DNA of 64,000 nt from Botryotinia globosa (GCA_014898425.1 RCSZ01000001.1:2914001-2978000), one strand, 5' to 3'; counted from the first letter of the stretch, positions 12,554 through 24,159 are shown. Notes: generated from the letters alone by a model not told the origin. Program-made: numbers and translations.

Positions 12554-13884
12554 ATGGCGCCCGCGACGCAGCAAGTCTTCATCGATGGCACTTTCGAGGA
12601 TCTGGCACAAGAGCTGGCCGAATACCTTGAAATCGGCCCAGAAGTTCAACCCCTCCTCGCAGCAAAACAAAAGGATGAAGCTTTAAAGAAACTCGTCACT
12701 GCTTCGGAAAAGTTGAACTCATCCCCAGAGAAAGAATTTACTGCCGCATACAACCTATTGGTCTATCTCTGCAACCAGTCTCCAAATGTCAACATGTATC
12801 TGCCTAGAATTTGCGACAACCTTGCAAAACCAATTACTACATCACCTTTGAATGGACCAGGCCTCGCTCTGAATGTTCTGACAACCATTTTCAACCTTTT
12901 ACAACCAGATAATGAGACCAGATTTAATGTCTTCCAAGCTGTTCTTAAGCTCATTAAGAACAGTGGAAACTACGAAATGTTGCGACCACAGTTGAAGAAA
13001 TTGGACACTTGGATTGTTGAATGGCAGATTGAGGAGGAGGAGCAAAGAAAACTTTTCGAAATGATCGCAGAAGTGGCGGATGATTCCGGCGAGGAGGAGT
13101 ACGTTTGAAGTCAATCTCAGTGACTCGAGTATATTTTACTAATCTTACTACGTTTAGGGAATCATACCAATATATTCTCAAAGCTCTCCGAACTTTCGAC
13201 GGCAAAGATGAGAAAGCCATTGCTTCCGAATCGGCCCAGAAACTCGCCATTAAAGCATTAAGAACCGCAATTCTCTCCAACACCCATTTCGATTTCCACG
13301 ATCTTACTTCCCTTCCCGCCGTTCAAGCCTTGAGCGATTCCCACGCAATCTACTCTGAACTCCTTGAAATCTTCGCCGAGAAGGAACTTGAGGACTACAA
13401 TGATTTCCAAGACGAGCACGATGGTTTCGTCGAGAAAGAGAACTTGGACAACAGCAAGTTGCACCGTAAGATGCGACTCTTGACCTTGGCTAGTTTGGCT
13501 GCCTCGACCCATACCCGCGAACTCGAATACAAGCGCATTTCCAAAGCATTGCAAGTCGCACCTGAAGATGTTGAGATGTGGGTTATCGACGTTATCAGAG
13601 CTGGTTTGGTCGAGGGCAAATTATCACAACAGAAGCAAGTTTTCCTTATTCACAGAACCACATACCGTGTATTTGGAGAGAAGCAATGGCGTGAGGTTGC
13701 CACGAGGTTGGATCAATGGAAGGAGAGTTTGAGAGGCGTAAAGGAGGTTATTAGCAGGGAGAGACAAGCTGCTGAAACTCAAAAGGAGAAAGAAATCCAA
13801 GAGGCTGATAAGAAAGTTTCTGGTACACAGGGGATGAGAGCTGGACGAAGAAGTGATAACATGGTAGAGATGGGTACCGATTAG
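12554..13884 (+). CDS. eIF3m, PCI-domain subunit of translation initiation factor 3
   Basis: Subunit m of the eIF3 complex, which binds the 40S ribosome and recruits mRNA in the cytoplasm. Exons 12554-13098 and 13158-13884 join through a 59-nt intron (donor GTACGT, branch TTACTAATC, acceptor TTTAG). The product is 423 aa, normal for fungal eIF3m. The junction reads [17 protein letters not shown], typical of the family. The PCI domain occupies about residues 220-375; its winged-helix part ends in [13 protein letters not shown] and [14 protein letters not shown] charged Glu/Lys-rich tail follows. The start ATG sits in a CAAATATGGCG context and the N-terminal region matches the helical repeat part of the family. 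An overlapping upstream frame starts at ATG 12247 but may lie outside the transcript. Confidence 0.92.
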
Positions 13885-14406
13885 GACGTCAACTCATGAA
13901 GGTTGTTATTAATTCATGGATTGGTCTCCAAAAAAAAGGTTCCTCGTTTCGTCGGCGTTCTTAGATGTTTGTACATGGCAAGGCAATGGTTTGCATTAGC
14001 ATCTGGTAATGGTGTAGGAGAACATCCATTATTTTCATGTTCACGATGAAGCCACGATATGAAGCCATGAAAAGGGAGTGAAGTGAAAAGAAGATTAAGA
14101 ATAGAAATCTACATATCGAATGAGATGTACATTTGAACATGCCTGATGTTTATGATTTCTAAAAGTATCGAATCTTTACGAGAATAAAGGATGTCAATCC
14201 CTGATTCGTATTATATGTTTGTTATTTGTTGCTGTATGCCTCTTTCCATACTCTGTATGAGGTATTTTTTTTACTTTCCTGATCTATATTCCGGATTGTA
14301 CCCTCATTGCCTGCTCCCATATATCTATCAAACTCCCTCCTATGCAATCTACCTATATCCATTTCCATACCCTCGACTTCCAAAACCCGTGTATCCGCAG
14401 CCCTTC

Positions 14407-15591
14407 TCAAAATGTCTTTCCCAATTTCTCCTCCAACTTCTTCCTAGTCTCCTCATAAACCCCCTCTGGGGTCTTTGTAGCATCGAGTTTGATTACTCTG
14501 CCCTGCTTATCAAAATAATCCACAACCGGCATACTCGTCTCTATGAAAACCTTGAATCGCTTCTGAATGCTCTCAGCATTATCATCTGTTCTGCCACTAG
14601 TCTTCCCCCTCTCCATCAACCTCCTTTGCATTTCCGCCTCGGGGCAATCGTAGAACAACACATATCTTCCTTTACAAACTGTATCTTCAAATTTATGCGC
14701 TTGATCTAATTTGCGTGGAAATCCATCGATCAAGAACTTCCCAGTTCCAGTGGGGGATTTGGAAATGACTTCCGTCATGGCGTTTTCGAGCAGTTGAACT
14801 GTTACTTCCATGGGGACTATCAGACCGTTCTTGATGTAATCTTTAATCATCTCTCCGAATTCAGAGCCGGGACGCTCTTGCTCAGCTCGTAATAGATCCC
14901 CGGCGGAGAGATGGGTAAAGTTGTAGTCTCGGACGAGGTTGGCGCATTGAGTACCTTTCCCGGCTCCTGGACCGCCGAGAACGAAGAGGATGGTTACTTT
15001 TTCGGGAGAGAAGGTTGGGATTGGTTTTGGGGGAGAAGGGAGTTGGGGAGTTGGAGGGGCCATGTCTGGTAGTTTGGGATGTTAGAGATGAGTTTGTGCT
15101 GAATATGGTAAGGGAAGTAGTGGGAAAGGGAAAGAGAATTTTGGCAGATGGATGGATAGATGGATCATGGACAATGAGCGGATGCATGAGATGAAGTGAT
15201 TTTGGTGATGGACTCATGGTCATTCATCAAGACTTAAAGCGGCCCTCAGATCCATTCAATCAAGAGCATCAATCCCATGTGTTGTCCCCATCCAATCTTC
15301 CAATCGCATTCACTCCCATTATCCACACCCAATAGCAAGGAGAACACATAACATACCAGTGCCAGCTCTACTCCTAACCATCAACGCATAAGCACCACTT
15401 CCCACCAATGTAATAGCAACAAAAGGCCAGATCTTCAATGGACTTTTACTAGGTCCTCCTGTTGAGTAACCTCTTGTAGATTTGGCATTCGCATGGAACT
15501 GAGGACGGAAACTGCGTGTGCGTGAGAGAGATTGAAAGGGCGAAGATTGTTGAAGAAATCGGCGCGAGAATCGGGGGAGTGGTTGTGCCAT
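14407..15591 (-). CDS. UMP/CMP kinase (Ura6-type) with N-terminal membrane segment
   Basis: Phosphorylates UMP (and CMP) to the diphosphate using ATP, an essential pyrimidine step. Exon 1 is 15591-15357 and exon 2 is 15065-14407, joined across a 291-nt intron (donor GTATGT; CTAAC branch and CAG acceptor). The product is 297 aa. Exon 2 carries the kinase: P-loop GGPGAGKGTQ, NMP-binding segment LSAGDLLRAE, FLIDGFPR, and lid arginines in ERGKTSGRTDDN. Exon 1 adds an Arg/Ser-rich presequence-like region (residues 1-50) and a hydrophobic helix (IWPFVAITLVGSGAYALMV), with RSRAGTDMAPP across the splice. The catalytic part alone (from Met at 15063) equals the length of yeast Ura6, so an internal start could make a soluble form. 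Mitochondrial or membrane targeting is inferred from the N-terminus. Confidence 0.88.
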
Positions 15592-16893
15592 TTTGGTGGT
15601 GTGGTGTGTGGTCTGGTGGAAAAGGAGATGGAGATATTTTGCTTTGATTTACATGTGCATGAGGAAGCTTAGCTCTGGAGACGGGAATTTTGGGCGAGGC
15701 TCGCTAGGGGCTTTTTTCTTGGCTGGGGTCTGGTAGTGACGACCGTGTCTTCCTCTCTTGCCATATATACCTACATACCTACTACATACCTGCGATATGA
15801 TATGTATGGATAAATGCTTTCTAGGCCAATTGAATGCAACAATTTACCACTAACTTGCTGATTCATGACTGATGGAATCGTAAAGGTAGATGGCATTAGG
15901 TTCATGATTTATTTCCACGACAAGGGAGCTACGGAATATGTTACGTGGATAGCAGATTGGACAGCAGGAATGTTCAATGATCAAAGACCCTAGTACTTAT
16001 GATGTTGTTGATGGGATAGGAATATCTAAACCCCAAGAGATGAGAGAGCTGTGGTGGTCTTGATGAAGGTAAAGTGATTAACTTAACGGACTGAAGACTA
16101 CCTAGGTACCTAGGTGTACAGATATGCTTATGAATTATCTTAGGTAGCTATCAATATTCACGGAGAATAGTACTCCCGCATCTATTGTCTTCGATTTAGT
16201 GTGAATCCTTTGGCATATCTAGATTAATTGCTGTTATTTGTTTGGAACGATGGTATGTTGCGGATGTGTTGGGTCGAGGGTTGTGATGTGCGTAGGTACA
16301 TAGTGTCCATTTCCATACGAAAGTTGTGGGTTGCTTCAGCCTATCATATTATGATTTCAGAGAGCTCCAAGTAGAGTACCGCGGTGTATATCTGAAACGG
16401 ATATGCATGGAAATTGTGGATGCTCGTCGGGACTTCGAAGATCCCCAGACGCCAAGCTGCCAAAAAAACAACCTCAACCATGGGACTGTAAACCGTGAGA
16501 AAAAAAAACCATCAAATGAAGTCCACGATGAATCGAAAGATTATTTTATTATTAATTTGTAGTATTTACAGCTCAAGAAATCGACGTAGTCTTGTTGATT
16601 TAATATGCTTGCAATGAAGTGTCATATGTACAAGAGAGAAGTCCATGTCAAAGCATCATCCACACCCTCTGCAAAAATCCAGCAGCTCCGTAATTGAACC
16701 AAATCAGCCATCCAACTTGCGTCACAAGTGTAGATCACGCGTCAGGGTATATCGTCGCTGGGTCACGAAAGAAAAAGGTATGTCGTTAGGCCAAATTGTC
16801 GAAAGAATTGAAGACGCCATCGTTAATGATCCGGACGCCTTTCGATGCTCGATTAAAATTTTTAGATGAGCTAGTTTATGGATTAGTTTCATG
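15592..16893. other. Intergenic, nothing recognised
   Basis: Holds the promoter side of the UMP kinase gene and the 3' side of the small GPI-protein gene. A 16-bp perfect palindrome, ACCTAGGTACCTAGGT, lies at 16100-16115. The open frames seen are short and unlike known proteins. Confidence 0.5.
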
Positions 16894-17350
16894 TTAGAGA
16901 TGGGAGGTTGTGGATTGAGAGCATACAAGAGCAACGGCACCAGCAACAACCATTCCGAAAGCGGAAACTTGGATGTGACCAGCAGCACCAGGAGCGTAAG
17001 CAATTGGGGAGCTGGTTCCGGATGGGGAGGTAACGACACCGGAGGAGGCAGTTGGGGCAGCAACACCAGATGGGTTGGAGGTGAGACCGGAGGATTCACC
17101 GGAGGAAGATCCAGTGGAACCGGAGGTGATGCCGGAAGATTCTCCAGCAGAGGATCCAGAGGAAGCACCAGCGGTGGTAGCAGAGCTGGAGAGACCAGTG
17201 GAGCTTGGGCAAGCGTAGACGGTGACAGTCCTATGAATGTTGTTAATATTAAAGTTCGATCTAAATTTTCGAAGTCGGAAGAACTTACTCAGTGGCAACT
17301 GTGACGGAGGCCATGGCGGCAACAGTAAGGGCGAGGATGTTGAACTGCAT
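16894..17350 (-). CDS. Small Ser/Thr-rich GPI-anchored surface protein
   Basis: Predicted cell-wall or plasma-membrane GPI protein of 132 aa, exact role unknown. Exons 17350-17289 and 17230-16894 join across a 58-nt intron (GTAAGT...CATAG). Residues 1-18 (MQFNILALTVAAMASVTVA) form a signal peptide. The short segment TVTVYACPSS follows, then about 70 residues dominated by Ser, Gly, Thr and Ala. The C-terminus has a GPI-type hydrophobic tail (SAFGMVVAGAVALVC) after a small-residue region that could hold the omega site. The leader upstream of the ATG is AAAA/CAAA-rich, as in strongly expressed fungal genes. The frame also reads through the intron on the 5' side, but only the spliced form carries the signal peptide. 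Confidence 0.75.
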
Positions 17351-19984
17351 TTTGATAGATTGAAGTTTTTTGGGTTGTTTTTGGTTTGGAGAAGGTGTTT
17401 GGATTTTGAAGAGGTTGATTGTTTTCTTTTGAATGAATGTGTGACTACTATATTGTAAATGAGTGTAACTGATCGATGGATACAGAAAAAAAGAAAAGGG
17501 TGAACGGAAGACAAACGCCAGCGTCATATATACACGCGTCTAATTGTCAGGTATAAAGGCCATCAAAGCTGATATCCCGGGTTATTCCCCCCTTTGATAA
17601 CGATTCCCCCGTCAACCCACAAAGTGAATCTCCTCGATCCACTAAGCGGAGATTGACAAGCTCTACCGTCTCCAATACTCATTTCTTCCATAATTTGAAT
17701 GGGGAAATGGGAAGAATTTACGGGAATGAGGCGATTCGTTGATGTGATTGGGGGGGCTGCAATCTATCACGATTCACGGTTCCATGGCAAATCTCCTTGT
17801 TAAGGTTCCTGTCGTACGCCCCCATGTGTCCATGCTGTCGAATCTTGATTCACTTTCAACTGGCCTATAGGTAGGTAACTACTTTTTCTATACTTGGCGA
17901 TAGGGTGATCGAACCTTTTAGGGTCGACATTGTCTGTGATATGATTGTTACACTGGTGTTGTGGTATGGATATATCGCTTGCAAGTTGCGGCAGATAATT
18001 GTGTGGTTTACGTGTTTTAGTACGATTTCCGCATAGAAATTATAAATTCATCTAATGGTCGAAGAATCGAAGCTCCACTTAGGCCTGTCAAGATTGGAGC
18101 ATGCAGGGCGTACCTTTGTTTGTTTACAAGATTCTTATTAGAAACATGAAATTGATGAAGTCAAATAGAATCGATCATTGGTGAATACTAGACAGCGATT
18201 CGAGAGATTGGAAAAATGTCATATGAAGCGTGAATTAGTCAAAAGATGAACAACTCATATATGGATGGATCTATACATAGATGTCGTTGTGCTACTTACG
18301 AAGAGCGAATTCTAAAATGTTCAAATATCGGGTGAACGGGTTCTTGCAGGGCTATTGGTGGTGGTGGTGGCATTTCATGCGGGCCCCTGCAGCAGCTTAA
18401 GATTAAACCCCATATTGTTTCTCAAATGGTTCCTGGATCATCGTGTACTGTAGTTAGTTCACCGATGTGTTCATGACAATCGCGATAACATGGCTGGGCA
18501 GTGGACACGGCATGGCAGCGTAGGAGTGAACGTTGTTTCCCCCCCAGCCAAGCAATCTCTCAGACGTCTGGAATCATTGGAATGATACGTTCTGTGGAAG
18601 GATTAATTAGATACCATAGGATTTCTAGGAGTAATACGATACCTATCATCAAAGATTCCATCCGTTGATACGCAACCAATGATATCGATCCCACACGTTG
18701 GAGACTCTGGGATCGATATCTCATTAGGGCTTTTATGGAATTTATCAATTCTCTGCGGTTTTGCCCTCGTCTGTCAATTTATTTTTATATGAAAAATCCA
18801 GCACGTGTAGGTATCCTCACTTCCATCATTTGAATCGAATGGTCCTTGACCGCCCGCTACGATTACAATATTGAATAGGTTACACGGACGGACCAGATGC
18901 AATATCTACGAGATGACTTTTTCATCATGAAGTTTCAAGGTCAAACTTATGTTTCTCGTTTCGAGTGATTGACATCAAAATCATGGATTGCGTTGGGTTA
19001 GTTTTGTTAATCGGCATGGAGGGTTCGACGTTGGTTTAAATGAAGCTTTCGCGTCAGGTCTTAGATATGCACTGGGCAAGTGACGGAAGTTTTGCATCGC
19101 TCATCCTATCACGTGTCTCAGACTCTCAGACTCTCAGTGTCAAGAATCAAGATGAAGGAGTGTGCATTCAGTGGATGTGTCTTAAAGGGGTAGGTAGTAG
19201 GTTAGGTAAGCAGTGAAATCATCTGAACCGAAATGGGCATATGGTGATCAGAGTGTAGATCGAGGGTTCTCGACTGCGAATATCACTTGATGACAAGCTG
19301 CCAGTAATCAGTCTAATCGACCAGATACATAGAAAGTGGGAGTTTTCATGTATGAAAATTAAGAAAAATGATGGATTGGTCTGCGACACATCCCTTCTAA
19401 TTGATTCATCTCGCCCAACTACTTAACAGGATGCCAGTGGCAAATATCATAATAAGTAAACTTTATTAAACTATCTATCTTTTGAACTCAAGCTGGGTCG
19501 AAATAAAAGCTCAAACAGATTTTTGGTAGAATGAAAGCTGCAAAGATCGGCTTGCAAATCTGGTACTGTTTTTATTTGCATTTTAGGTAGCATTAAAAGG
19601 GAGATACACTCAAGTCAGCCACGTTTTCCCTCTCAAAATCACACTCAAATTTCACAAAGCAAGGAATGGATAGACAGACAATACATTTTGATATCAAGTC
19701 CTTTTTTTATATTTTTATTTTATGTAATTACATAGAATTAATGCCAGCAAAAACAAAGAAAAATAAAGAGCAAGTCGATCTCGTAGCAAAGTACCATGAT
19801 TTTCCTCCTGCAAGCAAATCTGCCATTATCACCTCCAGTTCCATTCCCTTTCCTCCCTTAAAACACCATAGTTAATCCACCGCTAAGAAAATGCCAGTGC
19901 CAAAGTGCTCCTCGCTTCCCTCCTTCCGTTGATGCATTCGTAATATCGTAGAAGTGATCAGATAAATCGAGACAAGTAATCGAT
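17351..19984. other. Intergenic, 2.6 kb, nothing recognised
   Basis: Contains the upstream region of the GPI-protein gene and the 3' side of the small heat-shock gene. No coherent coding region. A CACGTG box lies near 19112 next to three ACTCTCAG-like copies. AT-rich short frames only. Confidence 0.5.
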
Positions 19985-20638
19985 TTACTGAATGGTGATC
20001 TTGCGGCCTTCTTGTTTCTTAGCCTTTGGAACGATGATGCTAAGAATGCCGTTCTTCATGCTAGCCTGAACTGCATCTTGATTGACGCGAACTGGGAAGC
20101 TGAAAGATCGGGAGAATTCACCGATGCTACGCTCAGAAACCCAGAATTTGTGTTCAGGTTCCTTAGTCTTTCTCTCCTCGCTAGCCTTGGTCATTTGAGT
20201 GCTGGCGTCAGTGCTGGCTGGAGTTGATGCATCTTCATCTTCGACGGTTGGTTGGTGAACTTTGTCTTTGTGTTCAGTTTCACCACCTTCAGTGATGGCG
20301 CCAGACTTGGGTGCATCTTCGACGAAACCAGCTGGTGGAGTACCGGCAGTGTAAGAGCGCTCGGTACGTCCACGGATGGTGAGGGTTTGGTCATCGACGA
20401 ATTCGATTTCGACATCCTTCTGCTCGATACCTGGAAGTTCACCGTGGAGTTCATAGACTTCACCGGCTTCCTTGACATCGAATTTGGGAGTGAAGGTCTT
20501 CATGACGTTGCTGCGGTGGTGACGAGAGTTGTTGTCGTTGCGGCCACTGCTGTATTGATCAAAGTCGTCAAGAAGACGGAAGAGAGGATGGAAGGAGGAA
20601 GCCTCCTTTGTGATGTAGGGTCGTGGGAAGAAAGACAT
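19985..20638 (-). CDS. Hsp30/Hsp20-family small heat-shock protein
   Basis: ATP-independent holdase chaperone that binds unfolding proteins in stress. It is an intronless 217-aa protein from the Met at 20638 (MSFFPRPY); the frame stays open to an earlier ATG at 20725 that would add 29 basic residues resembling a mitochondrial presequence. The alpha-crystallin domain starts near residue 50 (TPKFDVKE), with YELHGELPGI and VDDQTLTIRGRTER. A roughly 70-residue acidic, Ser/Thr/Lys-rich insert splits it. It resumes with FWVSERSIGEFSRSFSFP and closes with the diagnostic MKNGILSIIVPK and a terminal KITIQ (IxI-like). The split domain is typical of fungal Hsp30 proteins. A heat-shock-element core lies about 255 bp upstream. 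Confidence 0.9.
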   Translation of the reverse strand: MSFFPRPYITKEASSFHPLFRLLDDFDQYSSGRNDNNSRHHRSNVMKTFTPKFDVKEAGEVYELHGELPGIEQKDVEIEFVDDQTLTIRGRTERSYTAGTPPAGFVEDAPKSGAITEGGETEHKDKVHQPTVEDEDASTPASTDASTQMTKASEERKTKEPEHKFWVSERSIGEFSRSFSFPVRVNQDAVQASMKNGILSIIVPKAKKQEGRKITIQ

Positions 20639-20892
20639 TTTGCGTGTGATTGTTTGTGGTTTGAGAATTCGTTTGATAGATGTTGCGACTGGAAGTCTTG
20701 AAATTGTTCGATAACAAGATTGCATGGAGCTGTAGAGAAGATTGTTGTACTGATGATGAAAAAAGAAAAGAGGTTATTCAGAGATTGAGCCTACCTTTAT
20801 ATATTGAATTTGATGGACTCCTGGACTTTCTAGCAATTACTAGAATTTACGATATTGATGTAATGATCAATATTCAATTGAACACCAGCACT

Positions 20893-20900
20893 TTCTAGAA
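20893..20900 (-). promoter_or_regulatory. Heat-shock-element core upstream of the small Hsp gene
   Basis: The palindrome TTCTAGAA (TTCnnGAA) lies about 255 bp upstream of the chaperone start. Looser GAA/TTC blocks follow at 20830-20850 and 21051-21064 (GAAcaTTCtatGAA, with one 3-nt spacing). Hsf1 binding is inferred from the motif and its position. Confidence 0.45.
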
Positions 20901-21796
20901 TGACGACTACCATGTTTGAGAGCAAATAGAATTACAGAGAACGGATGCGGGGTTTGAAATCAGGAGACATCAGGCCATTGAAGCATGAAGCAATCACTGG
21001 AAAATGCTGGAAGGCGTTGGAAGGCGTTGGAAACTTGCCAGAATTAGTGAGAACATTCTATGAATGGTAATCATGAGAACCATCCGATGTGATGAGAAAA
21101 TTCGAATTCGGCGAATTAGTTAATTCAGTAGACATCTTCATACTCAATGTCTTGGTGTTGTTGGATCAAAAGATGAGGAGAGGTAGTTCGAGTTAAGTCA
21201 TAGGTGGGTAGTGGTCGTTGAGGTGCTTGCTGTAGATGCTTAGTAATCAGGGCCCTAACACATCGCGGCTGCAAAAGAAATGGCACGTGAAAGGCTAGTA
21301 AATAACCAGTATCTGGATAGTCACGTGTTAGGGTTGGCAACTTGGTAATAAAGTCTCCCACCATACGCATTATCATTTCGAAAAGCCATTCACTTTTTGC
21401 TTTGGTATGTAATGTAACACTCTGAAATTGAAGAGAGATTTGAGTCACTAAGACTGTATCGTAACATTGAGGATCGTTATAAGGCTTGCTATGTAGGTAT
21501 TTCTCTCGGTTTGCGACTTCTATTCGAGTCGTAATAAACTCTATCTATCTATAACCATGTGCTCATCACCTGCCTTCGACGTATACACCTCACCTCAGGG
21601 AAGTGACTCTCTACAAAATACCTACTGTATCTGGCAAGTTCGATCAAGTGGTCAATAAGTCAAGTCGCTATGATAATACCGTCCAGGTTTTGCTCATGGT
21701 TTCTTCCGTTGGACTTTTCAGCCCACGAATCTCATTCTCATACCCTCTGGTTAAGATTCTAATCGTCTATTACACAAAAGAAGAACATTAAACATC

Positions 21797-22786
21797 ATGA
21801 AGCCCGATCTGCTTCCGGTTCTTCGCACGACACACCCGAGGGACGAAAGATTCACTCATTTCATCTTCGACTTCGATTGCACAATTACCCTGAAGGACAC
21901 TAGCCAGCTCATTGCAGACACTGCTATCGCCTATCATCTTGCCAATGCGAAAGATTTCACTGTAGTGTGGCAAGAGATCGTTACTGCATATGACGCTGAG
22001 TATCGTGCTCACATTGAGGGATACGAGTCGAAATGGGACACATTGGAGGGGATAATTGAGCGTCAAAGAAGCCAGAAGGAACTTGAGACTAGAAGCATCA
22101 ACCACATCAGTAGTTCAGGTATATTTGCAGGCATATCAAAAAGGGAATGGGAAGCTGCTGGTTCGCGTGCTGTTTTGGAGGGAAAATTGGTGATCAGGGA
22201 AGGCTTCAGGGAAATTATAGATGAGATCGAGAAACGAAATGGTTCTTGGGGGGTCGTCTCAGTTAGTTTCTCAAAGGACTTTATAAGGGGCGCTTTGGAG
22301 CAATTTTTGGGATATTTTATCGATGCACCAATCGTAGCGAATTCTCCAGACGAAGCAGGAATCTTGAGGGGTCCTGAATGGGGTTGGGAGGCTGGACTCA
22401 ACACTACTGAATCCAAATGCCCGGAATGCGATTTCGGCCCCTTTGCCAGTACGCAACTTCTCATTAATCACTTCCTACACGTTCATAACCGAGAGTTCAT
22501 GACACCGTTAACTACATCGGACACGAAATCAAGCGCAATGCACAGATTGCTTAAACATTGGGATCTCGACACCGATGATCAAGCGGCCTATTATGGCGAT
22601 TCTGCAACAGATATTGAATGCCTCTTTGACCCTTATGTTAAAGGTATTCTGGTAGGGGATGGAGGCAGTCATATTCTGGCGATGCTTGATTCTCCCAATG
22701 GCCCTGATTTTATGCTGGTTGAATCTTATACTACAAACTTTGAGAATGTTATTGTTCATCAACCGGGTCAAGTGCATGAATCCTAG
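21797..22786 (+). CDS. HAD-superfamily phosphatase with C2H2-like insert
   Basis: Predicted cytosolic phosphohydrolase of 329 aa, substrate unknown; it resembles phosphoserine-phosphatase-like fungal HAD proteins. Motif I is FDFDCTITL (catalytic Asp25 and Asp27; the usual Gly between Asp and Thr is Cys). Motif II is VVSVSFSK, and motif III/IV is YYGDSATDIECLF. The helical cap lies between motifs I and II. Between the core strand ending near residue 205 and the TTSDTKSSAMHRLL segment there is an extra stretch with C208-x2-C211-x13-H225-x4-H230, a classical C2H2 finger spacing. No intron is required, but a weak GT...GAG pair (45 nt, frame-preserving) inside the insert cannot be excluded. The start ATG follows a AAACATC leader. 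Confidence 0.78.
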   Translation: MKPDLLPVLRTTHPRDERFTHFIFDFDCTITLKDTSQLIADTAIAYHLANAKDFTVVWQEIVTAYDAEYRAHIEGYESKWDTLEGIIERQRSQKELETRSINHISSSGIFAGISKREWEAAGSRAVLEGKLVIREGFREIIDEIEKRNGSWGVVSVSFSKDFIRGALEQFLGYFIDAPIVANSPDEAGILRGPEWGWEAGLNTTESKCPECDFGPFASTQLLINHFLHVHNREFMTPLTTSDTKSSAMHRLLKHWDLDTDDQAAYYGDSATDIECLFDPYVKGILVGDGGSHILAMLDSPNGPDFMLVESYTTNFENVIVHQPGQVHES

Positions 22787-23313
22787 AAGAAGATATATTA
22801 TTTGGCAACAATACTCTCTATCTGACCCGACGATTCGAGCCTCGTCAGTACGTCACTTACTTTTGAACATTTTCATGGTCCCACCTTCGGCAACAAATTC
22901 AACAACATTGTTTCAGCACCGCTCCAAGAATCTCGGCTCACTAGAGCATTGTCTGCCCGAAATCGAGAGCTGTGCTATTATAGATTATCGAGCATCGCTT
23001 TGAAGTGCTCCCAGAAATATGTTAATAGTCCTCGAGTCAGAATGTATTAAAAAATACAAATCTTAGCAGGAAAGTGTGTGCTCGTATCTATGTTCCGACT
23101 TGACCTGTGTCTTTTCACTGAAGATTTTGTTATATTTGTATATGATTCCGAGTTGCAAGTATTTTGTCAAACAACTACATGCATAATCATTAGGACGTCG
23201 TGGCAAAGTTCATGAGTTTCGAGTAACACCTAGTCTCGTAAAGGCAACTGCTCGAGGATGTACATGCGCTGCTAGTAATACAAATCCGCATCGCCGCTCT
23301 GTATAAGAGCATT

Positions 23314-24159
23314 TTAATCCTTCTTCAATGGCTTATAAATCTCCTCAATGCCCTCTTTCGTAATGATCAACATCTGTAAACCATCACCGACCTCAATATG
23401 TCTCTCTACCGCACTGTCAAATGCATCCTTAACCAAATCCTCCACTTCATTTCTAGCCAATGGAATCTTTTCTCTTTCTGCCAATTCATGTCCTTCTCCA
23501 CTACCGGGGATATATTGATTTTTGAAGTTGACCTGGTTGTCCAAGAAAGGCATGATCAGACTGGCAGCAGCACCTGCGGCTCTGCACTGTTCTCTCTCAT
23601 AACTTCCAACAGGATCATAACTGTAAACTGCTCCCTTTCCCTCCTCATCCAAACCTCCGAGAATCGCGGTAACGTAGTATGGGAAGAATCGCTTGCTGTA
23701 TAAAATAGTTGCTAATCGCTGAGCGCATGCTTTAACACTCATAGGCTTGCCGTGTTGATAGCGGTACATCTTGACGATTGCATCGAGGCGTTCCTTGAGT
23801 GCTTCTCCATCTGCCGCAAATCCTACGACGGAGAGAACGAGAGTAGCATCATCTTGAGCAGCGGTTGTGCCACCGATCTTGAAGACTTTGGGTTGGTATC
23901 TTGTGTTAATGTTATATCCGGATGTGGAACGGGTGTCGCCGGCGACGATAGTGAAGTCGGAACCTGAGATTGCTAGAGTAGAACCACCGTTATCGGTGTA
24001 TCTGAAAATGGTGTTAGTTTTAATGCCAGTAAATCTCCCAAAAGATACATACGGGTAGAAACCATGATGTTGTGTGAAACCATCAGCTTGCTTGGTTGGA
24101 GCTTGATTGAAGGAGTAATTTGGACCATTCATCAATGGGTTTTGACTGAACATGGACAT
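23314..24159 (-). CDS. 20S proteasome subunit beta-6 (Pre7/PSMB1 type)
   Basis: Non-catalytic beta subunit of the 20S proteasome core. Exons 24159-24053 and 24001-23314 join through a 51-nt intron (GTATGT...CTAAC...CAG), giving 264 aa. The junction reads FYPYTDNGGSTLAI, matching the family's F-PY--NGG start. Diagnostic blocks follow: AGDTR, GFAADGEAL, YSKRFFPYYV, GLDEEGKGAVYSYDPVGSYE, ASLIMPFLDNQVNFKNQY and ERHIEVGDGLQMLI. The N-terminal threonine of active subunits is absent, as expected for beta-6. The intron is a multiple of three and lacks a stop, so its retention would insert 17 residues. Confidence 0.95.
   Translation of the reverse strand: MSMFSQNPLMNGPNYSFNQAPTKQADGFTQHHGFYPYVSFGRFTGIKTNTIFRYTDNGGSTLAISGSDFTIVAGDTRSTSGYNINTRYQPKVFKIGGTTAAQDDATLVLSVVGFAADGEALKERLDAIVKMYRYQHGKPMSVKACAQRLATILYSKRFFPYYVTAILGGLDEEGKGAVYSYDPVGSYEREQCRAAGAAASLIMPFLDNQVNFKNQYIPGSGEGHELAEREKIPLARNEVEDLVKDAFDSAVERHIEVGDGLQMLIITKEGIEEIYKPLKKD

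Noticed and set aside
14191..14709. 172-codon plus-strand frame with hydrophobic residues
   Set aside because: It is antisense to the UMP kinase catalytic exon and its 3' flank; the minus strand has all kinase motifs.
16891..17304. Gly/Ser-rich plus-strand frame
   Set aside because: Reverse complement of the Ser/Gly repeat of the GPI protein; the minus strand carries signal peptide, intron and GPI tail.
20252..20701. 149-codon plus-strand frame opposite the small heat-shock gene
   Set aside because: Shadow of the alpha-crystallin coding strand.
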